Shown one piece after another: positions 45,742 to 58,440 of a stretch of 64,000 nt of DNA. A model generated the notes under the pieces. The model had not been told where the DNA came from. It worked only from the letters and a program-made list of their open reading frames with translations, and did no database searches. Source of the stretch: Kitagawia praeruptora (lineage: Eukaryota; Streptophyta; Magnoliopsida; Apiales; Apiaceae). Location: NCBI GenBank assembly GCA_037693485.1, contig CM075351.1, positions 15,867,001 to 15,931,000 of the forward strand, written 5' to 3'. A program made the translations under genes and the position numbers. Position 1 is the first letter of the stretch, and each line of letters begins with the position of its first letter.

Positions 45742-48072
45742 TCATACATATACAGTATTAACCCCGTCATCATCGCCCCTTATTCTAAATGTAATACGCT
45801 TTTCCAATTCAATCAAGACCTCTTTATCCATATCCACATTGTGATAAAAGGGAAAAATCATACTGTCTCCAAGTTCAATGACTCTTGTCTTTCTAACAAC
45901 TGATCCGTCCCGGTCAAATGCTAAAAGTCCATAGTCCCTGCTAAAGATACTATTTATATAATCACCTGCATATGAGTCATGGGGGAAATGAGGATGCATC
46001 AACCATGGCTCTGCAAAATTCTTTAAAGACCTCCGCTCTGAATGACCACGGATGTGGATCACTTCAAATTCGTCATCTGTGCCCTTCATCTTAAAATACC
46101 TATCTGTTAGCTTTACTCTGAATTCGTGTGGAATATTGGTCTTACATATGACCATGAGTCTCTTGCCAACAAATTGGGAAAAAAGGACCTGCGAAGTTAA
46201 ATAGACAAGACAACATTTAGATACAAAATTAACAAGATTAACAAAGTCCGAGGATACGGCATAAATGCAACAGATTTTCATCATCTTAATAGTGAAAATG
46301 CCTGCAATTTACTACGTATCATAATATGTGTGTGTGTGTGTGCGCGCATACACCAATTTTGGAGAACATTAAAAGACAAAAGGAGAGATAAAAAGAACAT
46401 ACAAAAGAACTCACCTGGGACCCATCATAATGCGTAAAAATTGAGTCTGAATCCCATAACATCTCTGGTTTCAACTTCTTTAACCTTTCATACTCTAAAT
46501 TCACGGTACTGAAAGTGGTGAACGGGAATGCTGGAACACCATACTTCAACATAATTTGACCACCGAATGGTTCGATAAATTTTCCATGAGGTCCTATAAT
46601 CACTAGCCTTGGATTTGGCTCCTGACCTACTGGTTCTTGGGGATATTTGAAGATCCTCTGCAACTTCTTATTACAATCTGTGTCATCAAATGGAAGTGCC
46701 AACCAAGGCATGGACTGAAATGCTTCCATGAACATAGCTTCATCTGTGCGACCATGATACCTTTGATACCAGCCATGTGTATAGATGAGAACAATCTCAA
46801 AGTCTTCCCTTGTTTTTAACAACTCTTCATAAACTTCCACCAATCCCTCAGTGGGGTATGATTGATGTAGATATGGACAAAAGTATAAGCCAACCACCTT
46901 GTCATTAAGATGATGAAGAGGTACCTGCCAATGAAGTAGCATGAATAAATTAGAAAATGCAAATGAAAAGATAATATTGCAAACAGACCACCAGAATATA
47001 ATGATAAAAATGATGTCAAAATCAGGTTGTATACCTCGTCTCCATCATTGTCGATGAGATAATCACGTTGAGGAGATGCCAAGAGTTTTTGAATTGATAC
47101 AGGCTGCATTCGGGCTACATTATCTTGGGAATCAAGGAATTGTATTCTTTCTTTGGTGAAAGGAAAGCCAGCAGCTCCATATCTAGCAAACAAAGGGGAA
47201 GAACGAGATTGCAAAACCACCCCTCTTGGGTCAATAATAAATGAGGGAGGCGAAGAAGGGTTCTGACGGCTGGGTATACCAAATATTGTTTGCAAGTGTT
47301 CCCGGGATTTGAAATCTGACAAGGGAATGGCAGGCCATGGCATCTGAGAGAATTGCTGTTTTGTGTAATCAGAATAAATATCGTCTGTATCACGAGTAAT
47401 TGCGACAAACACAATTTCAAAACCACCTGCTGGCTGTAACTTATTGTATACATCCAACAAGTGAGTTATGACTCTACTGGCAGGTTCAGCATAATATAGT
47501 TGCATAAAATGTAAAACAATAACTTTACCAGCCAGATCCTTGGCCCTGACCTTCTTATTTTGGTTGTAATTGATGAGATAGTTTCTACTTTCAGTGAAGA
47601 GGACGCTGGAAAAGTTAAGCAGCGTATCACCAATTTGAACGCCGAAGCAGGGAGTAGTAGTGGGTTGATATTTTTTTACCACCAAAAACTCCTTGTTGTT
47701 ATTTGGTAGGATCCTCTTGCTGCTGTTGTGATTTGGGACAAGTTTAGCAATCAAATAGTTGAGCCTCCTCCTCCTCCTCTTCAAATCCCCAGGCGTATCA
47801 TTGCTCCTCTTCCTCTTGGCTATCAAATAGTTGAGCCTCCTCCTCTTCGAATCCCCAGGCGTATCATTGCTCCTCTTCCTCTTGGCTATCAAATAGTTGA
47901 GCCTCCTCTTCTTCTTGGATAAATTATCCTTCACAACAAATGAATTGGTCTCCTCATCATGTTTCCGCTTCTTGGACAAATTATCCTTCACAACAAATGA
48001 ATTGGTCTCCTCCTCATGTTTCCGCAACACCGGAATACTCGAAGAAGAATTGAAAATTTTGTTGAGTCTCAT
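45742..48072 (-). CDS. Nucleoredoxin-like protein with three CxxC-less thioredoxin-like domains
   Basis: Three exons: 48072-47035, 46924-46415 and 46188-45742. All introns are phase 0 with GT/AG borders (GACGAG|GTATAC, GGCAG|GTACC, CCCAG|GTGAG, CGCAG|GTCC). The product is 664 residues. Residues 1-130 are basic and repetitive (KRKR, KKKRR, RRRRR clusters). Domain 1: LAGKVIVLHFMQLYYAEPAS, FEIVFVAI, MPWPAIPLSDF, PPSFIIDPRGVVL, YGAAGFPFT. Linker LLASPQRDYLIDNDGDEV, typical of nucleoredoxins. Domain 2: DKVVGLYFCPYLHQS, FEIVLIYTH, MPWLALPFDD, PRLVIIGPHGKF, YGVPAFPFT. Domain 3: GKRLMVICKTN, FEVIHIRGH, then an acidic end. Classical plant nucleoredoxins have WCxPC in the active domains; here all three sites lack it, so disulphide reductase activity is unlikely. 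The arginine clusters suggest nuclear targeting (inference). No stop or frameshift; this is the only intact gene in the window. Confidence 0.88.
47751..48015 (-). repeat. In-frame tandem repeats encoding the basic N terminus
   Basis: Unit B, 63-66 bp, encodes RRLNYLIAKRKRSNDTPGD twice, then a partial third copy. Unit A, 57 bp, encodes EETNSFVVKDNLSKK twice. Copies are nearly identical in DNA and preserve frame, so expansion is recent and was tolerated or selected. Confidence 0.9.
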
Positions 48073-48135
48073 TGAATTGAATTCAATAGAGATTTCTTAG
48101 GTCTCTTACTTGGGAGGTGCTAATCCCCGTTTTGC

Positions 48136-48143
48136 TATATATA
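48136..48143 (-). promoter_or_regulatory. Candidate TATA box of the nucleoredoxin-like gene
   Basis: TATATATA, 64 bp upstream of the ATG at 48072 on the minus strand. It would give a very short 5' leader. Confidence 0.5.
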
Positions 48144-48323
48144 ATACCATGTTATTATTATTCAAATTGGAGTCTGATTTTAGTTATTTTAGGATTTTAT
48201 AAATCAAATTTAATATTAAATTTCCTCATTTTCTTCATTGTAATTTTTATATTAAAAATTTCATTGTATTACTCTGTATCCTTTGGATTAATCTTATGAA
48301 AATAAATTCAAGTATTACGAAAA

Positions 48324-49269
48324 TCTATACTATACTTACTACACTGTTATAAGCAAAACAGTTTGATCACTTATTGTACCCTCAATATCAATCAATTTTA
48401 AAATAGATTAATAAGAATGTTTGGATATAATAACTTTAAAAAATTCTTTTTATATATTTATCGTTTATTATAAACTACTTCATGCCTTCATGGAAGTGTT
48501 TGTTTTTCCTCTCAGCCCATTTATCTCGTGACATACTGGTACTATAGTACACCACATGGGTAACCCTTTTGCATGGCCCAAGTCTTAGAATGTCCCAAAA
48601 TATTCCTTCCATTAAGCCCAATTACGTACTTTTTTTTTTTTTTGTGGCATTCGTGTGAACAAACAAGCTCAACAACATATTAGATTTAACACTTATTTAT
48701 CTATTTTCAATATACAAAAAAATATTATCAATTAGAATACTATAAAAAATGTATAATCATATTTTATTATCTTTTATAATTTATATTATTAATAACTAAT
48801 TAGCAAATATTAAAATTATAAATAATCAAATAAAAATATTTAAAATGTACACTTTTTTGGTACACTCAATAGCAACAGTTAGATTTTGAGATGGATTAGT
48901 GAACATCGTTTGATCTAATACTAGAAGAATATTCTTTTTCTAATATTTAAATATTCTCATGGGTTAAGTTCAAATCCCATCAACAACATATTTTTATTAA
49001 ACATATATATTATGATTAGATAAATTTCACTCTTTCTACTAAATAAAAGTTTTAAAAAAACTACTTTTATGTATTATTTATATATATATATATATGTATG
49101 TATTTGAAAGTAATAATTAAAATACATAATTAGAATAATATTTATATTCATGAAATTTATTAAATTCAAAAAATATTGTAATAATAAAAACGTATATATA
49201 ACTTAAAATTTTAACGAAATATAATTAAACAATTTACTAGCAACCGTGCATCGCACGGGCATAAGCTAG
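48324..49269 (+). mobile_element. Non-autonomous Helitron on the plus strand
   Basis: The 5' end is TCTATACTATACTTACTACA (48324), preceded by A. The 3' end is a perfect hairpin CCGTGC-ATC-GCACGG (49244-49258), a 7-nt spacer and CTAG (49266-49269), followed by T. 946 bp, no coding sequence. It lies about 250 bp upstream of the nucleoredoxin-like start codon. A B-box-like GTTCAAATCCC occurs near 48970. Confidence 0.8.
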
Positions 49270-50370
49270 TATATTTATTCAAACATCTATATCTATTATT
49301 ATTATTATTATTATACTACACTTACACTATAAAAACGACGGAGAAAGGAATATAATTTGTAGTTTGGTTTTTCGGTAAATCCTATTTTTAGCCTATAACT
49401 AGCATGAAAGCCCGTGCAAGGCACGAGCCACATTCTACTGTGTACAATTTTTTTCGCAAATCGTGTTTGAGTCGGTCATATCTTCTTTTCGGTCTATTCT
49501 ATGTGCTTCGATTTATTTAAGGTCAATAGTTGGTAATTGTTCAAATTTTGAAATATTATTGAATTCTATATTTTGAATATCATACAGAGGCAATCCTTAG
49601 ATTAAGCCGCTCATGCAATGGGGCACCGAGAAGATTATGTAATTTAGGGGCACATCTTTTCTAATAAGTAAAAAAATTTAAAAGTACGTAGAGGCACAAA
49701 AATGATATTTGGGGCACATTTTGTTCAAGGTAGCACTAAAAATTGTTTAAGATATAAGAAGTGCTGAAAAATAAATGGTTTGTAGACTTTTAGTTAAGTA
49801 CAAAATTCAAATTCACTTGGAACTTTCAATTTCTCGAGACCGACCTAGGTATCATATTTGTAAATAGTACTCGTTTAATGTAAGATGAATGACCGATAAT
49901 AATGATAAATAAAAGTTACTCATTAGTGGTCAAGTACTATTACAATAATAATGTGTCGTTTAGTCAATTTTATAGCAGTTTTTTTAAAAGATTATCACGA
50001 TAATGATATGCTATTTATTTTATTTCCATTAGTAATAGTAAACAAGTAAGAGGAGATAGGTGGATCATTACATATTTGGTAGGAGATGTATTATGGCAGC
50101 AATAGCACAAATCGGTTTAATATTAGGAAAAATCAATTAAAATGTATGTTGTATCCATACAAACTAATATGTGCTATAGTGGAAAAAAATTATTTTTTAT
50201 ACAGTCTAAAAATATCATTAATCGATCATTATGTTATATGTAGTCATATATAATTTCACATCTTTGTTTAGTATATATAATCTTTTTTATAATACTATAT
50301 TATAATTCAACTATGCATTTATTTAATCGATAACATATATAGAGTTCAAATCTAACATATCAGCTAATTT

Positions 50371-50409
<39 letters not shown>

Positions 50410-51120
50410 ACATAGTATCAATCATATTAAAGGTCTGTTTGGTATTGATGTTGCAGACCGCAACAACAACTTTTTTGTAGAAAACTGGGTTCAAAACAGC
50501 TTAGTAAATCTAAAAACAATTTTTCAAAAGCATTTTTTATAAAAAAAAAAATTTGCTTTAGCAAAAACATTTATTTTTCACAATTGCAACTTTTATAGAC
50601 AACAATTTTAGGTAAATGTATCAAACCCCAACAATCACATATTAAATAAATTTTATAAAAGTTAATTTAAAATAAGATATAAACAAACACTAAAATAGAT
50701 AATTTATTAAGTAGTTGTGAATTTAACTCCATTTGTATTTAGAGGTCATAAATTTAGTTCCTTTGATAAGACCAAAAAATCATGTCGTGTTTCCGTATAT
50801 TCTATATCATATCTCCCAATTCGATGGTTGAAAAACTCATGTTATCTTGTGTACCACGTGAATGCATATCTTATTTTCATGGCATATTCATAATATAGAT
50901 AAAAAATTATTGTATTATAATTTCATATAACTATAATTCTAATTTCAGAACAAAAAATTTTTTTCGATAATAATTTTCTTTTGTAGTTGTTAAAACACTT
51001 TTATCTTAGAATTTTAAGAGTGAAATTATTATGATAACATGATAGTCGTGTAATGCATGACCTGCATTTTAACTATGATAATTGTACATGCACATATTCG
51101 TATAAAATTATCACTATATG

Positions 51121-52150
51121 ATTATGAGCTAATTAGGTATAAAAATCTTTAATTGCCATATCTCTCGTATAATAATCTTATACATTTACTTCATTTCGAA
51201 TGTTTTTTTGTTAACATTGTAATTTTTAAATTTTAATTCAACTCATCTAATATTTGTCAATAGGTTAGATTAACATATTATTATCAACTATTTAGTTCTA
51301 TTACCAATAGTTTTTAAGTTGACATAAAAATGATGTACCTATTCTTTTATTAGTATTTTGAGATATAAATGTTTGCAATAAGCGTTTTTTATATCTGGAT
51401 GTCCAAATTTGACGGTAAATGAATTCATGTTATCTTGTGTATCTAGGAGTGGCATCAGTTTAGTTTAGGATCGAAGAGTAATATACCTATGGCAATCCCC
51501 AAATTCGAACATTATCATTGAAAATGTCTAGGTTCCTGAACGAAGAGTATTTTGCTCTCCGATTTCTACCCCGGACGGGAATGAGAATTTTGAGCTAATT
51601 AGGTATAAAAATATTTGATTGTCATATCTCTTGTACAATAATCTTATACATATATTTTGAATGTTATTGTTTCAACATTATATATATTTTTAATTTTAAT
51701 ATAATTAATAATTAAAAAAGTTAATTTTCATACCTCTCGCACATTAAACATGCATACTTCTTTCAAATGTTTTTCTCCTAAATTATAATTTTTAAATTTT
51801 AATTAAACTCATCTAATATGTGTAACAGGTTAGATTAACATATTATTATCAACTATTTAGTTCTATTACTATTTGTTTATGAGTTGGCAAAAAAATTGAT
51901 GTACATAATCTTTTGATAGTATTTAATTGACACATAAGTGTTTGCAATAAGCATTTTTCATATCTCGATGTCCAAATTTGACTGTAAATAAATTTATGTT
52001 ATTTTGTGTACCTGAGAGTGGCATCAGGTCAATTTAGGATCGAAGAGTGCTATACCCATGATGATCCCCCAATACGAACATTATCATTGAAACCGTCTCG
52101 GTTCCTGAATGAAGATTATTTTGCTCTTCGATTACTATACCGAACGGGAA
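51121..52150. repeat. Diverged tandem duplication, about 0.5 kb units
   Basis: Unit 1 (about 51123-51588) and unit 2 (about 51589-52150) share GAGCTAATTAGGTATAAAAA, GATGTCCAAATTTGAC, GAGTGGCATCAG and GAACATTATCATTGAAA in the same order. Confidence 0.75.
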
Positions 52151-53425
52151 TGAGGATCCCCAAAGAAATCGTGATTTTTTTAAAAAAATCGAAATATAAT
52201 TTTTAATTAAAATTTCGAACATAATCGTTGAACCCTTATCAATTCCTGAATGAGGATTATTTTACTATACCGAAAGGGGAACGAGGATCCCCACGAGAAA
52301 TTGAGGATTCTTATTTTTTTAATTGAAATTTATAATTCCTTAATATATTTTATAATAAAAACAATTTGATAAATCATGATAAATATTATTATTATTATTA
52401 TTATTATATCAGAAATAACGATTCAAATTATTTTTTTAAAATAAAGATGAAATATATAAATAAAATTATTAAAATTTTATTTTGTTATTTTTTTGTGAAA
52501 TTTTAAATTCATCAAAATTTTAAAATTTTGAATTATATTTATCTTTAATAATCTAATAAATAAAATATTCCCTTTATCCCCGATAATCGGCTGGGAACGT
52601 GAATTGGGGATCGTGTTGGGATACCTTAATCCCCGATCCCATTCTCATCCCCCGAATTTCTATTTTATAATATTCCATATTTCTCATACCGATAGAAAAA
52701 TTTTCGCAATTCCCAACCGGAATGGGAAGGGGATTGGATCACAGTCAGATGGGATGGATGAAATGCTCATCTATACGTGTACAAAATGAATTTGTTTTGT
52801 ATTTTCATATGCATAACAAACATAAATAAATAGTATGATTTATGATTTCACAAAAAAATATTATTATACATGTACAAGAAATCAATATTTGAATTTATGT
52901 CATTTCGTGTACAAGGTGAATTTGTGTCGTATTTTCGTACCACATACATAATACAAAAAAATTTAAAATTTCATGAAAATATAATAATAATAATAATAAT
53001 AATTTTAATTAAATGAGATGGAAATATTTTTTTTATATTTTTATCATGCATAAATTTATAAAAAAATTAAGGAAAATCGAGGAAGCAGGTTCTTTGAAAA
53101 TGTAGTTAATGATTTTTAAGTAGGTGTCAGAAATTGTTATAGTTTAGTGGTTGTGTGCATTAATTTAAGTTGTTTGTATCATAGGGGATTGTAAAATCTA
53201 TTCCTAATACAACTATTTTTTTTAACATTAATATAAAGAGGGGTATATTGATAAATTACTAAATTGGATTGAAAGTACATTTTGACCTATAATAAATGAA
53301 AAGAGACATTATTTCATTTGTTTTCTTTGAAATTATTTCTAAAATAAGTGTTAAATAAAATGAAGGATTAAGAGCTATTTAAGAATCTAGTGGATGAGTT
53401 ACAAAATTTTCATGAAGTGGGCTTC

Positions 53426-53488
53426 TAGCATGATGGTCATGGTGTGACCATAAAGTTGATTCCTAGCAAGAGATCATGGGTTCAATCC
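53426..53488 (+). other. tRNA-like segment with A- and B-box-like motifs
   Basis: TAGCATGATGGT (53426-53437) resembles a Pol III A box and GGTTCAATCC (53479-53488) a B box, with spacing near 42 bp. No full cloverleaf is evident; a SINE head or old tRNA relic is possible. Confidence 0.3.
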
Positions 53489-53937
53489 ATTCAAACAATA
53501 ATATTTTTAATATATTTATAAAATTTGAGGGTATTTTAGTAAATTACTATTTTTGAGGATATTTCAGTAAATTACTAAATGACATGGAAAGCCATGTTAA
53601 CATATAATATATATAAAGGATTATTCTTTTTCTAGTTTTGATATGTAATTAAAATATACATTATTAGTTTCAAATTCCTACCCAAGTTTTTTTCTTTTGA
53701 CACAATACCTACCCAAGTTGAAACACCCACGATGCTCACTTTGATCATTCTCAGAATCAAATCCTATCGTTCCACCACATCTTCCGCAACAGAATTACAC
53801 CCCCTTGGATTAGTAGCTAGCCTCCTCCTATGTCATAATAATTATTTTCCCTCCCTTGGATTCAACTCCATAACCAGATCGTCAAAAACTGACCATCGTG
53901 TTCTCATCCTGATTTATATTTGATTTACATTTGTTCT

Positions 53938-54134
53938 TGTAGAAATATATTGAAGCAAATAGTTCACTTGATTTTTCATTGATGGTTACAATATGTATTT
54001 ATACACATCTAACATGCCTATCTTAACTTACAAATATTCCTAGCTTAGTTTTTGCTCACACATATTCCTTGCTTATTATGACTTAATAGAACATCATATG
54101 TACAAGTAACAAGATTCTAGAAAGTATTTCTACA
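53938..54134 (-). repeat. 3' LTR of the Copia element
   Basis: 197 bp, minus strand TGTAGAAATAC...TTCTACA. About 97% identical by eye to the other LTR. Confidence 0.9.
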
Positions 54135-54141
54135 CTCCCCC

Positions 54142-55777
54142 TCAAGCTTGATGATAGATGTTTAACAAATCAAGATTGTTACGCATTTCGTAGAAGCTTG
54201 TTCGTTGAAGTGGTTTTGTGAGGATATCTGCTACTTGTTGTTGTGATGGAACATAGTTCATGGAAATTACCTTGGACTCAATTTTTTCACTAATGAAATG
54301 GCGATCTATTTTGATATGTTTAGTTCGGTCATGTTGCACTGGATCCTTGGAGATACTTAGGGCAACTTGATTATCACATAATAGCTTGATCGGATAATCA
54401 GTCTTGAGCTTGAGATCTTTCAATAACCGTTGTAGCCAGATTCCTTCGCATATACCCTTAGCAAGTGATCGCAATTCAGCTTCTGCACTACTTCGGGACA
54501 CAACTGATTGCTTCTTATTGCGCCATGTCACCAAATTTCCCCACACATAGGTGCACATACCTGAAGTTGATTTTTGATCTGGGACAGACCCAGCCCAATA
54601 TGCATCTGTGAAAACTTTTATCTCTCGGTTACAACTCTTTTTGAACAGTAGCCCAGTTCCAGGAGATGACTTGAGGTACCGTAGGATTCTCATGACAGCA
54701 TCCATATGTATCTCTGATGGATTATTCATGAAACGACTAACCATGCTTACAGAGAACCCAATATCATGCCGTGTGTGTGCAAGATAAATTAGTTTCCCTA
54801 CAAGTCGTTGGTATCTTCCTTTATCCACGGCAGCCTCTGTTGTTCTCTCGATGAGTTTGAGATTTGGATCCATCGGAATGTCTGCTGGTTTGCATCCAAT
54901 CATACCCGTTTCTTTAAGCAAATCGAGAATATATTTTTTTTGTGAAACTGTTATACCATCTTTTGATCGTGCAACTTCCATGCCAAGAAAGTATTTCAAG
55001 TTTCAAAGATCTTTGACTTCGAATTCTGATGACAAAACCATCTTCAGCTTGTTTATCTCTTCTGCATCATCACCAGTAATTACGATGTCATCAACGTACA
55101 CACTAAGAATGGTATGTTTTCCACTTGATGAGAATTTTAAGAACAGTGTATGATCTGCATGACTTTGTTTATATTGATACCTTTTTAGAACCTGTGTGAA
55201 CCTTTTGAACCACGCACGTGGAGATTGTTTGAGCCCATATAATGACTTTTTGAGCTTACACTCTGTTATAAGATGTATCATTACCAAACCCTGGGGGGAT
55301 TTTCATGTATATTTCTTCTTCGAGGTCACCATTAAGGAATGCATTCTTTACATCAAGTTGGAATATTGGCCAATCAAGGTTAGCTGCAATTGAGAGTAAT
55401 ACTCGAATTGTGTCGAATTTTGCAACTGGTGCGAATGTTTCTTGATAGTCAATTCCATATGCTTATGTGTATCCTTTAGCTACAAGCCTTGCCTTATATC
55501 TCTCCACAGATCCATCGGGCTTGTGTTTGACGGTAAATACTGCATGTTTCCCAAGTGGCAGCTCTGTGATTTCCCATGTGTTATTTTCCTCCAAGGCTCG
55601 AATTTCCTCGTATGTGGCGGCCTTCCATTCTGGTATCTCTAGAGCCTCATGCACTGAGTTTTGTATTTTTACCTCATCAATCTTGGACAGAAAAGCACGA
55701 TGACTTGTTGAGAGATTACCATAATAAATAAAATCTTCCATCCGGTATGGCCCACCTGATCGAGTTGGCTTTCTCAA
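54142..55777 (-). pseudogene. Copia reverse transcriptase and RNase H
   Basis: The RT starts in the block EWKAATYEEIRALEENNTWE and VKHKPDGSVERYKARLVAKG. The frame shifts between 55463 and 55287, and the missing middle can be seen in a third frame. KKSLYGLKQSPRAWF and the catalytic YVDD follow. A stop at 55003-55005 falls where Gly is usual, then KYFLGMEVARS. RNase H shows FTDAYWAGS (the second residue of the usual D-A-D-W motif has changed), SRSSAEAELRSLA and DNQVALSI, ending in LTKPLQ. It would make cDNA of the element RNA; here it is not translatable as one protein. Confidence 0.9.
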
Positions 55778-57177
55778 AGCAATTGGTAAGTTAAATCAAT
55801 ATGCTCATCAATAGGAATAGAAAGATGAGAGTTATTACCTTGCTCAGGATCAGGAACCGAGGCTGGAGGTGATTCTTGGATGTGAGCTTGTGCAACTTTT
55901 TGAGGCTCATTGGTTGTGTTTGGAATGTTAGAATTTTGAAGAGAGGGAGGATGTTCAGGTTCAGCCATCAGACTCACCCAATTCTGAGATTCTTGATATG
56001 TATTTTGCTGTTGCTCCCCCTGAAGCTCAGAATTAGAGTGAAAGGGACTGTTTTCCTGGAAGGTGACATCCATAGAGGTGAAGAATCGGCGGTGTGTTGG
56101 TGAGTAACATTTGTAACCTTTTTGAGTTGAAGAATACCCAATGAAGATACACTTTATTGCTTTTGGGTCGAGTTTACTCTGGTCATATGTATGGACAAAC
56201 ACAGAACCTCCAAAGACTTTTGGTGGAATGTTGGACAAAAGTCTAGTGTGAGGAAAATAGTTGAGTAAGATTTGACAAGGAGTTTGGAACTTGAGTACCC
56301 GAGACGGCACTCGGTTGATGAGGTAGGTTGCCGTGAGTACAGCTTCACCCCAAAAATATTTAGGGACATTGGATGTGAACATAAGAGAGCGGGCAACTTC
56401 TAGTAGGTGGCGGTTTTTTCGGTCGGCGATGCCATTCTGTTGAGGTGTTTTTACACATGAACTGGTGTGAATAATGCCATGTGATTTGAAATACTGGCCA
56501 AGTTGAGTATTAAAATACTCGCCTGCATTATCACTGTGGACAATTTGGATGGATGTATTAAATTGATTTTTAATCATGGTATGAAATTGTTTGAATAACT
56601 GACATGTTTCTGATTTTTCTTTCATCAGAAACACCCAGCTTAATCTCGTATGATCATCAACAAATAATAGGAACCATCTAGCCCCACTAACATTTGCAAC
56701 CCTTGATGCACCCCAAATATCACTGTGTATCATGGAAAAAGGACTTGACGTAGTATATGGTCTTGGTGGATAAGAGCTACGTGTGTGCTTCGCTAATTGA
56801 CAAATATCACATTGAATAGATTTTGCATCTTTATTAAAAAATAATGACGGAAACATACGTTCAAGATATACAAAGTTAGGATGTCCCAGACGATAGTGAT
56901 TTATCAGAATTTCGCTATTCTTTTGAAGTGGAACCGATTTAATTTTTAGGGTTGAAGAAGAGGCTAGTTTGCATTGTGGAAATTTTGATTTTAGGATGTA
57001 AAGTCCGGCACACAGCTCAGCATTTCCAATCATCATCCCCGAGACCTGGTCCTGAAACAAACATGATTGAGCATTGAATATGGTTAGGCAATGTAATTCT
57101 TTTGAAAGCTTGTGAACCGATAATAAATTGCAGTTGAGTTATGGGATAAATAAGACAGATTCAAGCTTTAAAGTACT
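55774..57177 (-). pseudogene. Copia integrase
   Basis: GAG-pre-integrase HYRLGHPNFVYLERM with the zinc pair CDICQLAKHTR. The catalytic core has HSDIWG, VDDHTRLSWVFL and VHSDNAGEYFN, and the Glu region TPQQNGIADRKNRHLLE. Two stops just upstream (between 57180 and 57060) separate it from the protease although the frame is the same. A Ser/Pro/Gln-rich linker leads to a frameshift at about 55775 before the RT. Confidence 0.9.
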
Positions 57178-58440
57178 CTAGATGGTGACTGTGCCTATGC
57201 CAATGACTGCAGCTCGAGAGCCATCTGCTATGGTGACCGAAAAATCTCTATTGCAAGATGAGAATGAAGTAAATAAATTTCTATTACCAGTCATATGATC
57301 AGATGCTCCGGAGTCTACAATCCATGCCGAATTATAGTCAGTGCTAGCATGAAGGGCTTGAGATGTATTACCTCGATGTGCAATATTTCCCGAGGCTCCA
57401 CTATTTCCGGACTGATCTGTATGGTGAGCCTGTTGAAAGAGGCTTTGAAGCATGTTTAGCTGTTCTTTATTAAAAGGTGCTGAAGAGGCTGTGTTTCCAT
57501 GTATTTCTTGATCTCTTGTGTTTCGAGATGACTTCCAGTCGTGAGGCTTGCCATGTAGCTTCCAGCAAGTCTCACGAGAATGACCTGGCCGTCGACAATG
57601 ATCACAGTATGGTCGAGCCTTCCTGGGTCGGTTATCTGTTGAGGTTTTTGCAGCAAAAACTCGTGTGTCCTCATATGAGACTAAAGCTAATGTATCCGAG
57701 GTATGTGACTTGGAGTTTCCACCCATCATTATCCTCCTTCGACTTTCCTCATGTCTTACAGCCGAGAAGGCTTCTCGGAGAGAAGGTAATGGCTTCGTAC
57801 TTAGAATTCGACCTCGCACTTCATCTAGTTCTTTATTGAGTCCTGATAGTATCTTAAACACACGTTTAGTCTCCATGATTTTGTTGTAGAGTGCGACATC
57901 AGCAGAGCAAGTCCATTTATGATTGTCATAGAGATCAATTTTCTGCCAGAGTCGTGTGAGAGTGCTAAAATATTGAGTGACCGAAGACTCACTTTGTCAT
58001 AGGTCATGTAGAATACTTTCAGTTTCAAACAGCTCTGAGGTGTTATCTGTAATGGAAAAAATTTCTTGTGCAGCCTCCCAGATTTCTACCGCTATAGAGT
58101 ATAGCAGAAAATTTTCTCCGATCTCCGAAGTCATGGAGTTAATGAGCCATGACATGACCATGTTGTTATCTGCTTTCCATGCCTTGAATATCGGATCTTT
58201 ACTTTCTGGAGCCTTCGCCACGCCTGTAAGGTAGTCATCTTTGCTCTTGCCGCTGATAAACATGAGCACGGATTGTGACCACTGCAAATAATTATGGCCA
58301 TTGAGTTTGTGACTTGTAACAAGGTGGGAAATTTGTTCAGAGTGATTTGAGGGGCTGGAGATTTGTTCAGATTTGTTTGAGGAGGTTGGAGTTTCTGTGG
58401 CTGTTGTTGTGAGGGCATATGAATTTCCGAACTTAACCAT
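57178..58440 (-). pseudogene. Copia gag and protease
   Basis: ATG 58440 opens a Ser/Thr-rich leader and then a UBN2-type gag (NGHNYLQWSQSVLMFISG, AWKADNNMVMSWLINSM). A TGA at 57997-57999 is in frame; the same frame continues through LTRLWQKIDLY, the knuckle CDHCRRPGHSRETC and the protease AWIVDSGASDHMTG. The single stop is consistent with a CGA-to-TGA change (inference). Confidence 0.88.

Larger units (their letters stand above)
49399..53620 (-). mobile_element. Probable long non-autonomous Helitron
   Basis: The 3' end is good: CTAG (49399-49402), 8 nt, then a hairpin (49411-49427, CGTGC-AAG-GCACG). The proposed 5' end is TCCTTTATATATATTATATG at 53620, after A on the minus strand; it is plausible but weaker. 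The 4.2 kb between is A+T-rich without a gene and contains a tandem duplication (51121-52150), a TA tract (50376-50405) and a tRNA-like segment (53426-53488). Confidence 0.4.
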
